Below, piece by piece: positions 54,616 to 63,267 of a DNA stretch of 64,000 nucleotides. The DNA comes from Robiginitomaculum sp. (GTDB lineage Bacteria > Pseudomonadota > Alphaproteobacteria > Caulobacterales > Maricaulaceae). A model generated the notes under the pieces. The model searched no databases. It was not told the DNA's origin and saw only the letters and a list, made by a program, of their open reading frames with translations. The translations under genes and the position numbers were made by a program. The stretch covers positions 24,158 to 88,157 of the forward strand of contig NVVV01000001.1 of the NCBI GenBank assembly GCA_002733495.1. Reading direction: 5' to 3'. Within the stretch, counting starts at the first letter, position 1. Each line of letters opens with the position of its first letter.

Positions 54616-56277
54616 TTAAATAGTATCCCGAAAACGATTGGTGATAGGGTAACGCCGGTCGCGACCAAAATTACGACGACTGATTTTCACCCCCGGCGGG
54701 GCCTGACGGCGTTTATGTTCGGCCAGATATAGCAAATGCTCGATCCGGCGCACTACATCGGCATCATAGCCGCACGCAATAATGCTGGCCGCATCGGCCT
54801 CCTCCTCAATCAAGCCATGCAAAATGGCGTCCAGCTCCCCGTAAGGTGGCAGGCTGTCCTGATCCTTCTGGTCGGGCTTTAATTCTGCCGAGGGCGGCTT
54901 GTCGATCACGCTTTGCGGCACCATCGGGCCATTTGGCCCCTTCGCCCCGGCAGGCACATGGGCATTGCGCCAGTTACACAGATCAAAAACCTCGGTTTTA
55001 TAAATATCTTTCAAGGCGTTATAGCCGCCAGACATGTCACCATAAAGTGTGGCATAGCCGACCGCCATTTCTGACTTATTGCCAGTGGTCAGCAACATGT
55101 GGCCAAACTTGTTAGAGAGCGCCATCAGCGTCACGGCGCGCAGCCGCGATTGCAGGTTTTCTTCGGTGGTATCGGCATCCCGCCCGGTAAACAGCGGCCC
55201 CAGCATCTCTTCATAAGTTGTCACTGCATCCTTGATGGAAATGCTGTCATAGCGCACACCCAAAAGCTCGGCGCAGGCCACCGCATCATCAAGGCTTTCT
55301 TGTGAGGTATAGGCGGAGGGCATCATCACGCACCAGACCCGTTTCGGCCCCAATGCATCCACCGCAATGGCCGCCGAAAGTGCCGAATCTACCCCGCCGG
55401 AAAGCCCCAGCACCACGCCAGCAAAGCCGTTTTTGTTGACATAATCGCCAAGGCCCAGACACAGCGCCTGCCAGTCGGCCTCAAGGCCCTCAGATGGGGA
55501 TGATAAGGGCGGGGCCGCACACTGCCAGCCCGCATCACTTTCCTGCCAGTGGCTGGTTTGTACCGAAGATACAAAGAGCGGCGCACATTGCACCGTCTTG
55601 CCCGTTTCATCCCAGGAAAAACCGCCGCCATCAAACACCAGCTCGTCCTGGCCACCAACCTGGTTGATAAACACCAGTGGCAGGCGCACATCATGGTGCC
55701 AAGCCCGAAAGGCCTCATGGCGGTAGGTGTTAATGTTACGTCGAAAGGGCGAACCATTAATGCACAAGAGCATGTCTGCCCCCGCCGCCGCCAGCGCCCG
55801 GGGCACGTCTTGCAGCCAGATATCTTCGCAAATCGGTAGGCCAATTTTTAGCCCACGAAAGTCCACAGGCTTTGGCACCGGCCCCGGTGTGAACACACGC
55901 ATTTCATCGAAAACATCATAATTTGGCAGGTCGTGCTTATAGCGGCGCGCGGTGATTTTGCCGCCTTCCAGCAACAGCACCGCATTATAAAGCTGATCTT
56001 CATCCCGCCATGGTGCGCCCACCAGCAAGGCCGGGCCACCATCGCCCGTTTCACGCGCCAACGTCTCAACCGCGTCGCGGCAAGCGGCAACGGCAGAGGG
56101 TTTCAAAACCAGATCTTCGGGGGGATAGCCCAATACGCCCAGTTCCGGCGTCATAACAAGATCAGCGCCCTCTTTTGCACCTTTGGCACGGGCATCACGG
56201 ATCAGCGAACAATTGCCCGCAATATCGCCCATAAGGGGGTTCAGTTGAGCCGAGGCGATGGAAATCTTGCGCGTCAT
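54616..56277 (-). CDS. nadE: Glutamine-dependent NAD+ synthetase
   Basis: Last step of NAD synthesis: amidates deamido-NAD with ammonia from glutamine. It is 553 residues: a nitrilase-type glutaminase domain with Glu45 (TPELGVLGYP), Lys114 (RRYKHDLPN) and Cys150 (LPICEDIW), then the NAD synthetase domain with the PP-loop LSGGVDS (292-298). It follows the oxidoreductase gene by 18 bases. Confidence 0.96.
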   Translation of the reverse strand: MTRKISIASAQLNPLMGDIAGNCSLIRDARAKGAKEGADLVMTPELGVLGYPPEDLVLKPSAVAACRDAVETLARETGDGGPALLVGAPWRDEDQLYNAVLLLEGGKITARRYKHDLPNYDVFDEMRVFTPGPVPKPVDFRGLKIGLPICEDIWLQDVPRALAAAGADMLLCINGSPFRRNINTYRHEAFRAWHHDVRLPLVFINQVGGQDELVFDGGGFSWDETGKTVQCAPLFVSSVQTSHWQESDAGWQCAAPPLSSPSEGLEADWQALCLGLGDYVNKNGFAGVVLGLSGGVDSALSAAIAVDALGPKRVWCVMMPSAYTSQESLDDAVACAELLGVRYDSISIKDAVTTYEEMLGPLFTGRDADTTEENLQSRLRAVTLMALSNKFGHMLLTTGNKSEMAVGYATLYGDMSGGYNALKDIYKTEVFDLCNWRNAHVPAGAKGPNGPMVPQSVIDKPPSAELKPDQKDQDSLPPYGELDAILHGLIEEEADAASIIACGYDADVVRRIEHLLYLAEHKRRQAPPGVKISRRNFGRDRRYPITNRFRDTI

Positions 56278-56295
56278 TGCGCCCTTTTACGGCCC

Positions 56296-57207
56296 TTAGG
56301 CGACCTTGTCGACGCGCAGGGCCAGTGCCAGTGCTTTTGCCCCGGCAATGCCGCAAACCGGCACCTGTCCGCCATCCATAATGGCGCAGACAAAGGCGTT
56401 CACTTCGGCGGCCAGACAGTCCTTTGCCTCGGGGGCATCAGCAAAACCGGCGTTTAGCGCAAACGGCGTGCCATTAATCAGCGAGCGATTAAAAAAATCA
56501 ATCTCAACGACGCCAGAGGGATATTCAATGCGCATATGGCGTTGGCGGTCCGTAGACACTCGCGAGGCGTGTATGCTGGCTTTAGTGCCACTGGGAAAAT
56601 GAATTTCGGCCCGTGCATCATCAATACCGCCGCTCGGCCCGGTGCGCACGTCAGAGCGCACTTCGTCGGCCTCGCCACCTGCCAGCAGATTAACCAGATC
56701 AAGATCGTGAGTCATGAGATCCAGGGTCACGCTGACATCGGTGCCCCGTTGCGAATAGGGTGCCATGCGCGAGGCCTGAATGCTGACTGGATTTTCAGGA
56801 ATATCAAAAAGACCAATGGCATTAGAGACAAAGCGTTCCTGATGGCCAACCTGAAGAATGACGCCCTGCTTTTCGGCCATAGCGACCATTTCGCGGGCAT
56901 CTTCAAGACGCGTGGCCAAGGGTTTTTCCACCAGCACATGCAGGCCGTGTTCCAGTGCATCCATGGCCTGACGATAATGCACACTGGCCGGACTGGCCAC
57001 GATCAGCGCATCAGCGGCCGCGATCATCTCATCACGGCTAACGAACGCAACGCCGCCATGCTCATTAACCAGTTTCTGTGCACGTTCTGGATGTTCGGGG
57101 TCATAAACACCAGCAAATTCAACACGCGGATGTGCCGCCAGCTTGGCCGCATGGTGGCCACCAAAAACGCCAGCGCCAGAAATACATACTCTGATTTTAT
57201 GGTTCAT
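56296..57207 (-). CDS. Gfo/Idh/MocA-family oxidoreductase
   Basis: A 303-residue NAD(P)-dependent sugar-type dehydrogenase. The Rossmann motif GAGVFGGHHA is at 11-20, VLVEKPLA near 91-98 has the catalytic Lys, and HDLDLVNLLAGG has the late His. UDP-sugar 3-dehydrogenases of the GnnA type look similar, but no partner aminotransferase is adjacent, so the substrate is open. It precedes nadE. Confidence 0.85.
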   Translation of the reverse strand: MNHKIRVCISGAGVFGGHHAAKLAAHPRVEFAGVYDPEHPERAQKLVNEHGGVAFVSRDEMIAAADALIVASPASVHYRQAMDALEHGLHVLVEKPLATRLEDAREMVAMAEKQGVILQVGHQERFVSNAIGLFDIPENPVSIQASRMAPYSQRGTDVSVTLDLMTHDLDLVNLLAGGEADEVRSDVRTGPSGGIDDARAEIHFPSGTKASIHASRVSTDRQRHMRIEYPSGVVEIDFFNRSLINGTPFALNAGFADAPEAKDCLAAEVNAFVCAIMDGGQVPVCGIAGAKALALALRVDKVA

Positions 57208-57375
57208 GATAAGCCTTTACGCTATCCCCCACTCCTCATTGCCACCACGCACGCGCAACCACAATGCGCAAGGCGAACAAGAAATATGACCAATTCTTTC
57301 AGTCTGGCTTTTCAGGGGTGGTGAGTATCTAGTCCGCACATCGGTGTAGGAAGCCCAAGCCGCGCAAAACGCGGC

Positions 57376-58551
57376 TTAATTTTCCACCTCATCAAACGTC
57401 ATCGTCACTTTTTGTGCCCAGTCGTAAAGCGCAGGCCAGCTCTGGCCGCCATTGCCCATCAGGCCAAGGCGGACGATCACCAGATCGCGCGACGGCACCA
57501 CCCAGATGATCTGGCCCTCATGACCTTGCGCTGAAAAGGCATCACGGGGGCCAAGGGCAGACCCCTGCCCCCTGGGGCGAATATCATTGGCATTGGCGGC
57601 ATTAATCCACCAGCCTGCACCATAAACGGTGGTATTATCAGCCGGGGTTTTGGAGCGGGAAAAATCCACCCAGCCTTCGGGCAGCAACCGCTGGTCATTC
57701 CACATACCATCGCGCAGATAGAGATAGCCAAAACGGGCAAAATCACGCGCCGAGGCCCAAACCAGCGAGCCGCCAAGAAACGTGCCGGCGGCATCAAATT
57801 CGATACGGGCATCCATGCCAATGGGGTCAAACAGGCTGGCATTGGCATAATCCACCATGGCTTCTGGTGCAGGCGGCACAACGTCCACCTGATGCGCCAC
57901 CAATCCCTGCACCGCGCGCGCCAGTAAATGAAATCCGGCGGTGGAATAGTTCCAGTGGGTGCCGGGTTCTTCAGCCATTGATAATCCCTTGACGTAAGAA
58001 ATGGCATCATAGCGCCCCTTGCCAAACATCATTTGCACCACATCGTTATGGCTCAGCCCCTTGGCGCCAATCTCGTGATAGTCCAGCCCGTCCACCATAT
58101 TCAGCCACTGCCGCCAGGTGATGGCGGCGCGTGGGTCATCCGCCGCCCAGGGTCCCGGCATGGGCGCATCCAGATCGGCAATCATGCCGCGCTTAACCGC
58201 CATCCCCACCAAGGCCGAGGTAATGGATTTGGCCATAGACCAGCTGACCTGCTTGGTATCTGGGCCAAAACTATCCCGATAGCGCTCGGCCACCAGCTTG
58301 CCCTTGTGAATAATCACAATGGCGCGGGTCTCCCCCATCACATCATCAAGCTCTCGCGCCATGGCATCATCCATCAACGCCTCCAGCGGCGCTTTGGTTT
58401 GAGGCGGCAAGATGCCCTCTTCCCACTTGGCACCAGGCCAGGCCTGCCCATCGGGCTGTGGCGGCAAGGGATAGAGAGACTGCGCCAACGCGCCACGAGC
58501 CAACACCAGTAAAAAAGCGAACGCGGTTGCTATGGCCATCTTGATTGTCAT
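57376..58551 (-). CDS. Exported serine hydrolase (beta-lactamase-related)
   Basis: A 391-residue protein with a signal peptide (cut after GALAQ). It has the class C-type fold: SMAK (105-108) is the SxxK nucleophile and base, YSTAG replaces YxN, and HEGQ near 350 stands for the KTG strand. This pattern is that of DD-peptidase/esterase-like serine hydrolases rather than a true AmpC. It is divergent from a small exported protein with a 41-base gap. Confidence 0.87.
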   Translation of the reverse strand: MTIKMAIATAFAFLLVLARGALAQSLYPLPPQPDGQAWPGAKWEEGILPPQTKAPLEALMDDAMARELDDVMGETRAIVIIHKGKLVAERYRDSFGPDTKQVSWSMAKSITSALVGMAVKRGMIADLDAPMPGPWAADDPRAAITWRQWLNMVDGLDYHEIGAKGLSHNDVVQMMFGKGRYDAISYVKGLSMAEEPGTHWNYSTAGFHLLARAVQGLVAHQVDVVPPAPEAMVDYANASLFDPIGMDARIEFDAAGTFLGGSLVWASARDFARFGYLYLRDGMWNDQRLLPEGWVDFSRSKTPADNTTVYGAGWWINAANANDIRPRGQGSALGPRDAFSAQGHEGQIIWVVPSRDLVIVRLGLMGNGGQSWPALYDWAQKVTMTFDEVEN

Positions 58552-58592
58552 GCTAATCTCCCCTTAAGCTGTACCTATCTTAGGGGAGCCAT

Positions 58593-58919
58593 ATGAAAAC
58601 CGTCAAAGTGTTATTGATCTCTACTGCAGTTTTAGGCCTGATTGCCGTCGGCATCTGGCAATTTTTCCTCAAGGAACAGATCACCAACGCCAATATTGCC
58701 CGCGCAAAGATTGCCAGCGCCTATACAGCCAAACAGGTGTGTTCATGCCGCTTTATTGCTGGGCGCGAACTCAAAAGCTGCCTTGGTGATTATACCGATG
58801 ACATCAGCGCCCTCTCCATCACCCAAGAAGACAAGATGATCATCTCCGAGGCCCCGTTTGGTATGGGTACATCCCGCGCGCGCTATACGGCAAAACTTGG
58901 CTGTGCCTTGCTGAAATAA
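58593..58919 (+). CDS. Small Cys-containing membrane-anchored protein, unknown
   Basis: A 108-residue protein with an N-terminal hydrophobic segment (about 5-24), probably an anchor, facing the periplasm. The outer part has four cysteines, in KQVCSCRF, LKSCLG and LGCALL, which could form two disulfides. I do not know the family. It lies back to back with the serine hydrolase gene and is followed by a repeat-rich gap. Confidence 0.6.
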   Translation: MKTVKVLLISTAVLGLIAVGIWQFFLKEQITNANIARAKIASAYTAKQVCSCRFIAGRELKSCLGDYTDDISALSITQEDKMIISEAPFGMGTSRARYTAKLGCALLK

Positions 58920-58945
58920 CGGTTTTTCTTTGGGGATGTCATTTT

Positions 58946-58971
58946 CATCCTTCGACAAGCTCAGAATGAGG
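58946..58971 (+). repeat. 26-base interspersed palindromic repeat, distal copy
   Basis: Same unit as at 6932-7450, with one base change (AGGATGAGG is AGAATGAGG here). It stands alone, without an inverted partner and without a GIY-YIG gene, 27 bases after the stop of the small membrane protein. Confidence 0.9.
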
Positions 58972-58987
58972 AGTGGCCGCAAACTTC

Positions 58988-59015
58988 GTCACCCTCCGAC
59001 TTGATCGGAGGGTCC
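58988..59015 (+). repeat. Second hairpin repeat family, copy A
   Basis: ACCCTCCGA (58991-58999) pairs perfectly with TCGGAGGGT (59005-59013) around the 5-base loop CTTGA. It is similar to the reverse complement of the unit at 59051-59076, with compensating changes in the stem. Confidence 0.85.
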
Positions 59016-59050
59016 ATTCAAAAGCGACGCACACAATCCCAGCCCTGTGT

Positions 59051-59076
59051 ATCCTCCGGTCAAGCCAGAGGACGAC
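59051..59076 (-). repeat. Second hairpin repeat family, copy B (inverted)
   Basis: TCCTCCGG (59052-59059) pairs with CCAGAGGA (59065-59072), with one mismatch, around TCAAG, the complement of the loop in copy A. The 200-base gap 58920-59120 thus holds three repeat units of two families and no gene. Lacking T-runs, these are not classic terminators, but they could end or stabilise the two convergent transcripts. Confidence 0.8.
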
Positions 59077-59120
59077 AATGAAAAGTAGAACAGTTAAACT
59101 ACCCGACACACGGCTTGTAT

Positions 59121-59981
59121 TCAGGCCGTTTGCACACCGCGCGTAATGTCGGACAGATCGACCTCATAAGGCTCGTTCAAGAAGTCCTGAATAACCGACA
59201 CGGTCTCTTCGGACCGGGACATCAGGAATAAATGCCCGCCATTCAGAATTACATGCAGACGTGAATTAGGTAGGGAAAAGTTCAGGATATGCGCATTCGC
59301 CATGGGCACAATACTGTCCCGGTCACCGGCCAGCACCAGCGTTGGCATTTTCAGCATGCGTATAAAAGGCAGGCTAGTCCAGCCGAGAAAGGCCAACATC
59401 TGGTACATATAACCGCGCGGGCTTGGCGGACGCAAAGCAGCGACGAAGCCTTGCGCATCCTTGCCGCCCTCTTCGCCATAAAGCGTTTCAAAATTACGTA
59501 GCATAAAGTCCGGGTCCGTATAGCGGCGCGGATTGGTCATTTTGGAAATGGAGGCCATCTTGCCGGGTACCATGGTGACGCCGGTTGTGGTGGCCGCCAG
59601 AATAAGGCGTTTAACGCGTTTGCGGTACTGAATGGCAAATTGTTGGGCCATCACGCCCCCCCAGGAAACGCCCATAACATCAAGATTATAATAGCCAAAA
59701 CGGTCCACCAGCTTGCGCGCCATGCGCGCCAATTGCCAAGGCCGATAAGGCAGCATGGGGGCTGGACTTTCGCCAACGCCGGGCACATCAAATGTCAAAA
59801 TGTCCCGGTCGGGCAACAATTCGCCCAGCATTAAAGACAGCTCCAGATTGGCCCCAATGCCATTGAAGAACAACAAAGGCCGTTTGCCCAGATCAGCTTC
59901 GGCACGCCAATGCGCAACGCGCAAGACCTGGCTCCCGATCGTCTCAAAACTGATACTTAGACGTTCGTGCGTGTAGGCCAT
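59121..59981 (-). CDS. phaZ: Intracellular PHA depolymerase, alpha/beta hydrolase
   Basis: A 286-residue alpha/beta hydrolase. GVSWGG (104-109) holds the nucleophile S106, and later AGDRDSIVP and NGGHLFL fit the acid and His. LLFFNGIGANLELS is typical of the medium-chain-length PHA depolymerase group. It should release 3-hydroxyacids from granules. It follows phaC with a 27-base gap. Confidence 0.87.
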   Translation of the reverse strand: MAYTHERLSISFETIGSQVLRVAHWRAEADLGKRPLLFFNGIGANLELSLMLGELLPDRDILTFDVPGVGESPAPMLPYRPWQLARMARKLVDRFGYYNLDVMGVSWGGVMAQQFAIQYRKRVKRLILAATTTGVTMVPGKMASISKMTNPRRYTDPDFMLRNFETLYGEEGGKDAQGFVAALRPPSPRGYMYQMLAFLGWTSLPFIRMLKMPTLVLAGDRDSIVPMANAHILNFSLPNSRLHVILNGGHLFLMSRSEETVSVIQDFLNEPYEVDLSDITRGVQTA

Positions 59982-60008
59982 GGGCCCTCCTCTGAGTCGG
60001 CAGGTAGC

Positions 60009-61691
60009 CTAGCCGAACACGTATTCACCCGGCGCGTCAACCAGCGGCGGGAAGGCTTTGGACCCCACAGCCTTTGGCGCGGCCTTCATTGGACCTGAAT
60101 GCTCTTTCAGCCATGCGGACCATTCCACCCACCAGGACCCAGCCTGCTCTTCCGCACCTGCCAGCCATTCATCGGCGGTTCCGCCAAGGTTGGCATTAGA
60201 AGAATATTTGGACTTTGGATTACCCGGCGGGTTTAACAAGGACTGGATATGCCCGGAATTAGAAAGGTAAAATTTGATGTTTTTACTGCCCAGCAATCTG
60301 GTGGTGCGATAACAGGCCTTCCAGGGCGTGATGTGATCCTTGATCCCGGCTACAATAAATGTGTCGCATTTGACCCGTGTCAAATCGGCAGTATGGCCAG
60401 CAAATTCAACCTCGCCCGGATTGGCAAACGGTTCTAGCACACTCATATCCAGATAGTCCGAATGCAATTGTGCCGGCAAATTGGTGGTGTCTGCATTCCA
60501 GAACAACACATCAAACGGGGGCGGATCCTGCCCCATCAGATAATTATTGATAACATAGCTCCAGACCAGATCATTGGGGCGCATCCAGGCAAACATACGG
60601 GCCAGATCATCGCCCTTCAAAATGCCTTTATTACGGGACCAGGACCGGGCGATCTCAATGCTTTTTTCGGAAACAATCTGCCCAAGCTCGCTATCATCGC
60701 GGCGCGGGTCCAGCACACAGACCTGAAAAGTCAGGGCATTGATACGCTTGTCGCCCGCTGCCGCCAGTGTGCTGGCAAAGGTGGCCGTAGTGATTCCACC
60801 GGAACAGGCGCCCGAGACATTCAGTTTTTTTGAGCCGGTGATTTGCGCAATGACTTCGCTCGCCTGGATCAGGCTATCGACATAATTCTGCAAGCCCCAA
60901 TGGGCGTTTTCCTTTTGCGGGTTGGCCCAACTGACGATAAAGGTCTGAAACCCCTGAGAGAGCAAAAAGCGCACCACGCTTTTTTCCGGGGACAGATCAC
61001 TGGCGTAAAATTTGTTGATTTGTGGCGGGATCTGCAAAAACGGAATTTTGTGCACTTTGTCAGTGGTCGGCGTATATTGAATCAATTCCATGATCTCGTT
61101 TTTCCAGACCACTTTACCGGGGGTATTGGCCAGGTTTCCGCCGACCTTAAAAGGACGTTTATCGACCTGTGACGGCATGCCGCCATTTTTAGTCATATCG
61201 TCATAAACGTTCTTCAGACCCTTGATCAGCGACAGACCACCAGAATCTATAACGCGCTTTTGCGCCATGGGATTACCCGCGAGGCTGTTGGTCGGAGATA
61301 TTGCATCAACGATCATGCCCATAACAAACTGTGCACGAGCGTGCTCCAGCTCGTCCAGTTGCAAGTCCTCAACCCAGATGTTCAGGTTCTCCTGCATGGC
61401 CAGATAGGCCTGAAGCCCACGCTTGTAAAACGGATTAAAGGTCCAGGCTGGGTCCTGAAAACGGCGATCACGAGGGTCCGGCGCGCGTTCTGACTTGCCA
61501 AGGGCAATCTCGACGCTTTCCTTGGCCATCCGGCCAGCATATTTGGCCGTGGCGGCAGGGCTGGTGCCGGTACGCCTGAGCAACATCGCCACCGCGCCCA
61601 GTAATTCCTGACGGTTTATGCCCATCAGCGGGTTCAGCGCCGTGGTATTGCTAGCGGCCTCTGCACCAATATTGCCTGTCTCTTTTGCCAT
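60009..61691 (-). CDS. phaC: Polyhydroxyalkanoate synthase
   Basis: A 560-residue PHA synthase. The lipase-like box SGACSGG has the catalytic C296; the Asp in GIKDHITPW and His in NSGHIQS complete the triad. No phaE is beside it, and the length suits class I or II. The ATG at 61691 is preceded by a good AGGAGAGA site and is chosen over an in-frame start 29 codons upstream. The 182 bases to the divergent regulator gene should hold both promoters. Confidence 0.93.
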   Translation of the reverse strand: MAKETGNIGAEAASNTTALNPLMGINRQELLGAVAMLLRRTGTSPAATAKYAGRMAKESVEIALGKSERAPDPRDRRFQDPAWTFNPFYKRGLQAYLAMQENLNIWVEDLQLDELEHARAQFVMGMIVDAISPTNSLAGNPMAQKRVIDSGGLSLIKGLKNVYDDMTKNGGMPSQVDKRPFKVGGNLANTPGKVVWKNEIMELIQYTPTTDKVHKIPFLQIPPQINKFYASDLSPEKSVVRFLLSQGFQTFIVSWANPQKENAHWGLQNYVDSLIQASEVIAQITGSKKLNVSGACSGGITTATFASTLAAAGDKRINALTFQVCVLDPRRDDSELGQIVSEKSIEIARSWSRNKGILKGDDLARMFAWMRPNDLVWSYVINNYLMGQDPPPFDVLFWNADTTNLPAQLHSDYLDMSVLEPFANPGEVEFAGHTADLTRVKCDTFIVAGIKDHITPWKACYRTTRLLGSKNIKFYLSNSGHIQSLLNPPGNPKSKYSSNANLGGTADEWLAGAEEQAGSWWVEWSAWLKEHSGPMKAAPKAVGSKAFPPLVDAPGEYVFG

Positions 61692-61873
61692 GCCTATAGT
61701 CTCTCTCCTGAATAAGTCTGGCCCCTTATACCTTAACATAAATCGTCCGGTATTTTTGCCAATATTCTTGTTTGTCAATTAATAAACAGTGTGCCGTGGT
61801 TATTTCAGAAAAATCGTTTCATGTTGTTGTTTATGTGTCAAACTAACCCTGTAAAAAAACAGACCAGAATCCA

Positions 61874-62506
61874 ATGAAAACCCGTGATCGTATTTTGCAA
61901 TCCAGTCTGACGCTCTTCAATGAAGAGGGCGAAGCCAGCCAGTCTGCCGTCGACATCGCCAATGTATTGGAGATGTCGCCGGGCAATCTGTATTACCATT
62001 TTAAGGGCAAGGATGCGATTATCCGAGCCTTGTTTGATGATTTTGAGCACGAAATGCGCATCATACTGCGTGGCTCCCGGGGGCGGATCACCTCGATTGA
62101 GGACAATTGGGTCTATAACTATATTATCCTGGAAGAGATTTTTGATTTTCGGTTTTTCTATCGTAACTTAGGCGAATTGCTGGCGCGCTATCCTGATTTG
62201 GCTGTGCGCTTTCGCGCTTTGATGGCGGAAAAACGCCAAACCATAAACAACATTCTGGATGAGTTATCCCGTCGCAAGGTTCTGCACCTTGGCCCACGCA
62301 TGGGCGACGTGATCACCGACCAGATCCTCTCGGCGCTAACCTTCTGGCTTAGCCTTGATGTGATCGAGGGCGGCCATACGGAACCCGGCACCCTGATCCA
62401 CAAAACCGTGTTTGCCATTATGGCGCTGGTTGCGCCACATATGGGTGAAGACGGTTTTGACATCATGCAGGCCATGTTGGCCCATTACGATCAGATGGTA
62501 AATTAA
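61874..62506 (+). CDS. TetR-family regulator, PhaD-like
   Basis: A 210-residue TetR-type regulator. The N-terminal HTH (about 5-50: RDRILQSSLTLFNEEG, then MSPGNLYYHFKGKDAIIRAL) is clear. LYYHFKGKDAII and the position divergent to phaC suit a PhaD-like regulator that responds to a PHA precursor, but this is inferred from context. Its 3' end overlaps copB by 4 bases. Confidence 0.87.
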   Translation: MKTRDRILQSSLTLFNEEGEASQSAVDIANVLEMSPGNLYYHFKGKDAIIRALFDDFEHEMRIILRGSRGRITSIEDNWVYNYIILEEIFDFRFFYRNLGELLARYPDLAVRFRALMAEKRQTINNILDELSRRKVLHLGPRMGDVITDQILSALTFWLSLDVIEGGHTEPGTLIHKTVFAIMALVAPHMGEDGFDIMQAMLAHYDQMVN

Positions 62507-63267
62507 AACCAGAGACGAATACCGGCGACAAATGATGTGCTTGACGCGTGCTCTCCCGCCAGTCGGCGAAAATCAGCCGTATCGCCCACAGCACTTTGCC
62601 AGGCAACGCCAATATAGGGGGCAAATTCGCGTTTGATCTCATAACGCAACCGAAAGCCCAGCTCCACAGTGCTAAGACCTGCGCCTATACCCAATGCCTG
62701 TACGTCCTGTGCGGCGAAGTTCACCTCTGCACGCGGTTGCCCGATCAGACGCTGGGTAAAGAAAACTTCGTATTCGGCCTCAATGCGGGCGGTAAAGTCA
62801 CCGTCTTCGCTTAAGAATATGGCGCTATCCACCTCGAACCATTGTGGTGCCAGCCCCTGTATGCCGACAACCGCATATGTGGTTGGCTTGATGTCCGGGC
62901 CAACATCTTGGCGTATGCCTGCCTGGAAGTCGAAAAATGGTGCAATCATGCGGCTGTAAAGCCCCTGAAGCTCCGCGCCTTCAAGGCGTGAGTTAAAATC
63001 GCCCTCGCCTTCAAACTTGACCCAGAGTTTTTGATAATCAGTGCCTATCCAGCCCTGGGTGTCCCAAAGATAGCGGGTGTTCCCCTGGCCCAGAACAAAT
63101 TCTGCCCGGTCTACCTGAAAGAAATTAGCCAGCATGGCATCATCAACCGGCGGTTTCCATGACGCTGGTGCGCCGGTACGCGGGTTTTCCTGTTGCGCCT
63201 GTGCGACAGACGCACCCGCAACGAGTGCAAAAACAAAACCAGCAAAAAACAGTGTGCGAATATTCAC
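62503..63267 (-). CDS. copB: Copper resistance outer-membrane protein CopB
   Basis: A 254-residue outer-membrane barrel of the CopB family. After a signal peptide (cut after AQAQ) come GQGNTRYLWDTQGWIGTDYQ, GVGIQGLAPQWFEVD-like segments and a C-terminal Phe typical of barrels. The Met/His-rich N-terminal region of many CopB proteins is absent here. Its ATG overlaps the copA stop (ATGA). Confidence 0.92.
   Translation of the reverse strand: MNIRTLFFAGFVFALVAGASVAQAQQENPRTGAPASWKPPVDDAMLANFFQVDRAEFVLGQGNTRYLWDTQGWIGTDYQKLWVKFEGEGDFNSRLEGAELQGLYSRMIAPFFDFQAGIRQDVGPDIKPTTYAVVGIQGLAPQWFEVDSAIFLSEDGDFTARIEAEYEVFFTQRLIGQPRAEVNFAAQDVQALGIGAGLSTVELGFRLRYEIKREFAPYIGVAWQSAVGDTADFRRLAGEHASSTSFVAGIRLWF

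Noticed and set aside
56536-57324. A 262-codon plus-strand frame opposite the Gfo/Idh/MocA gene
   Set aside because: The opposite strand has an intact Rossmann motif and a catalytic Lys motif; this frame has no recognisable features.
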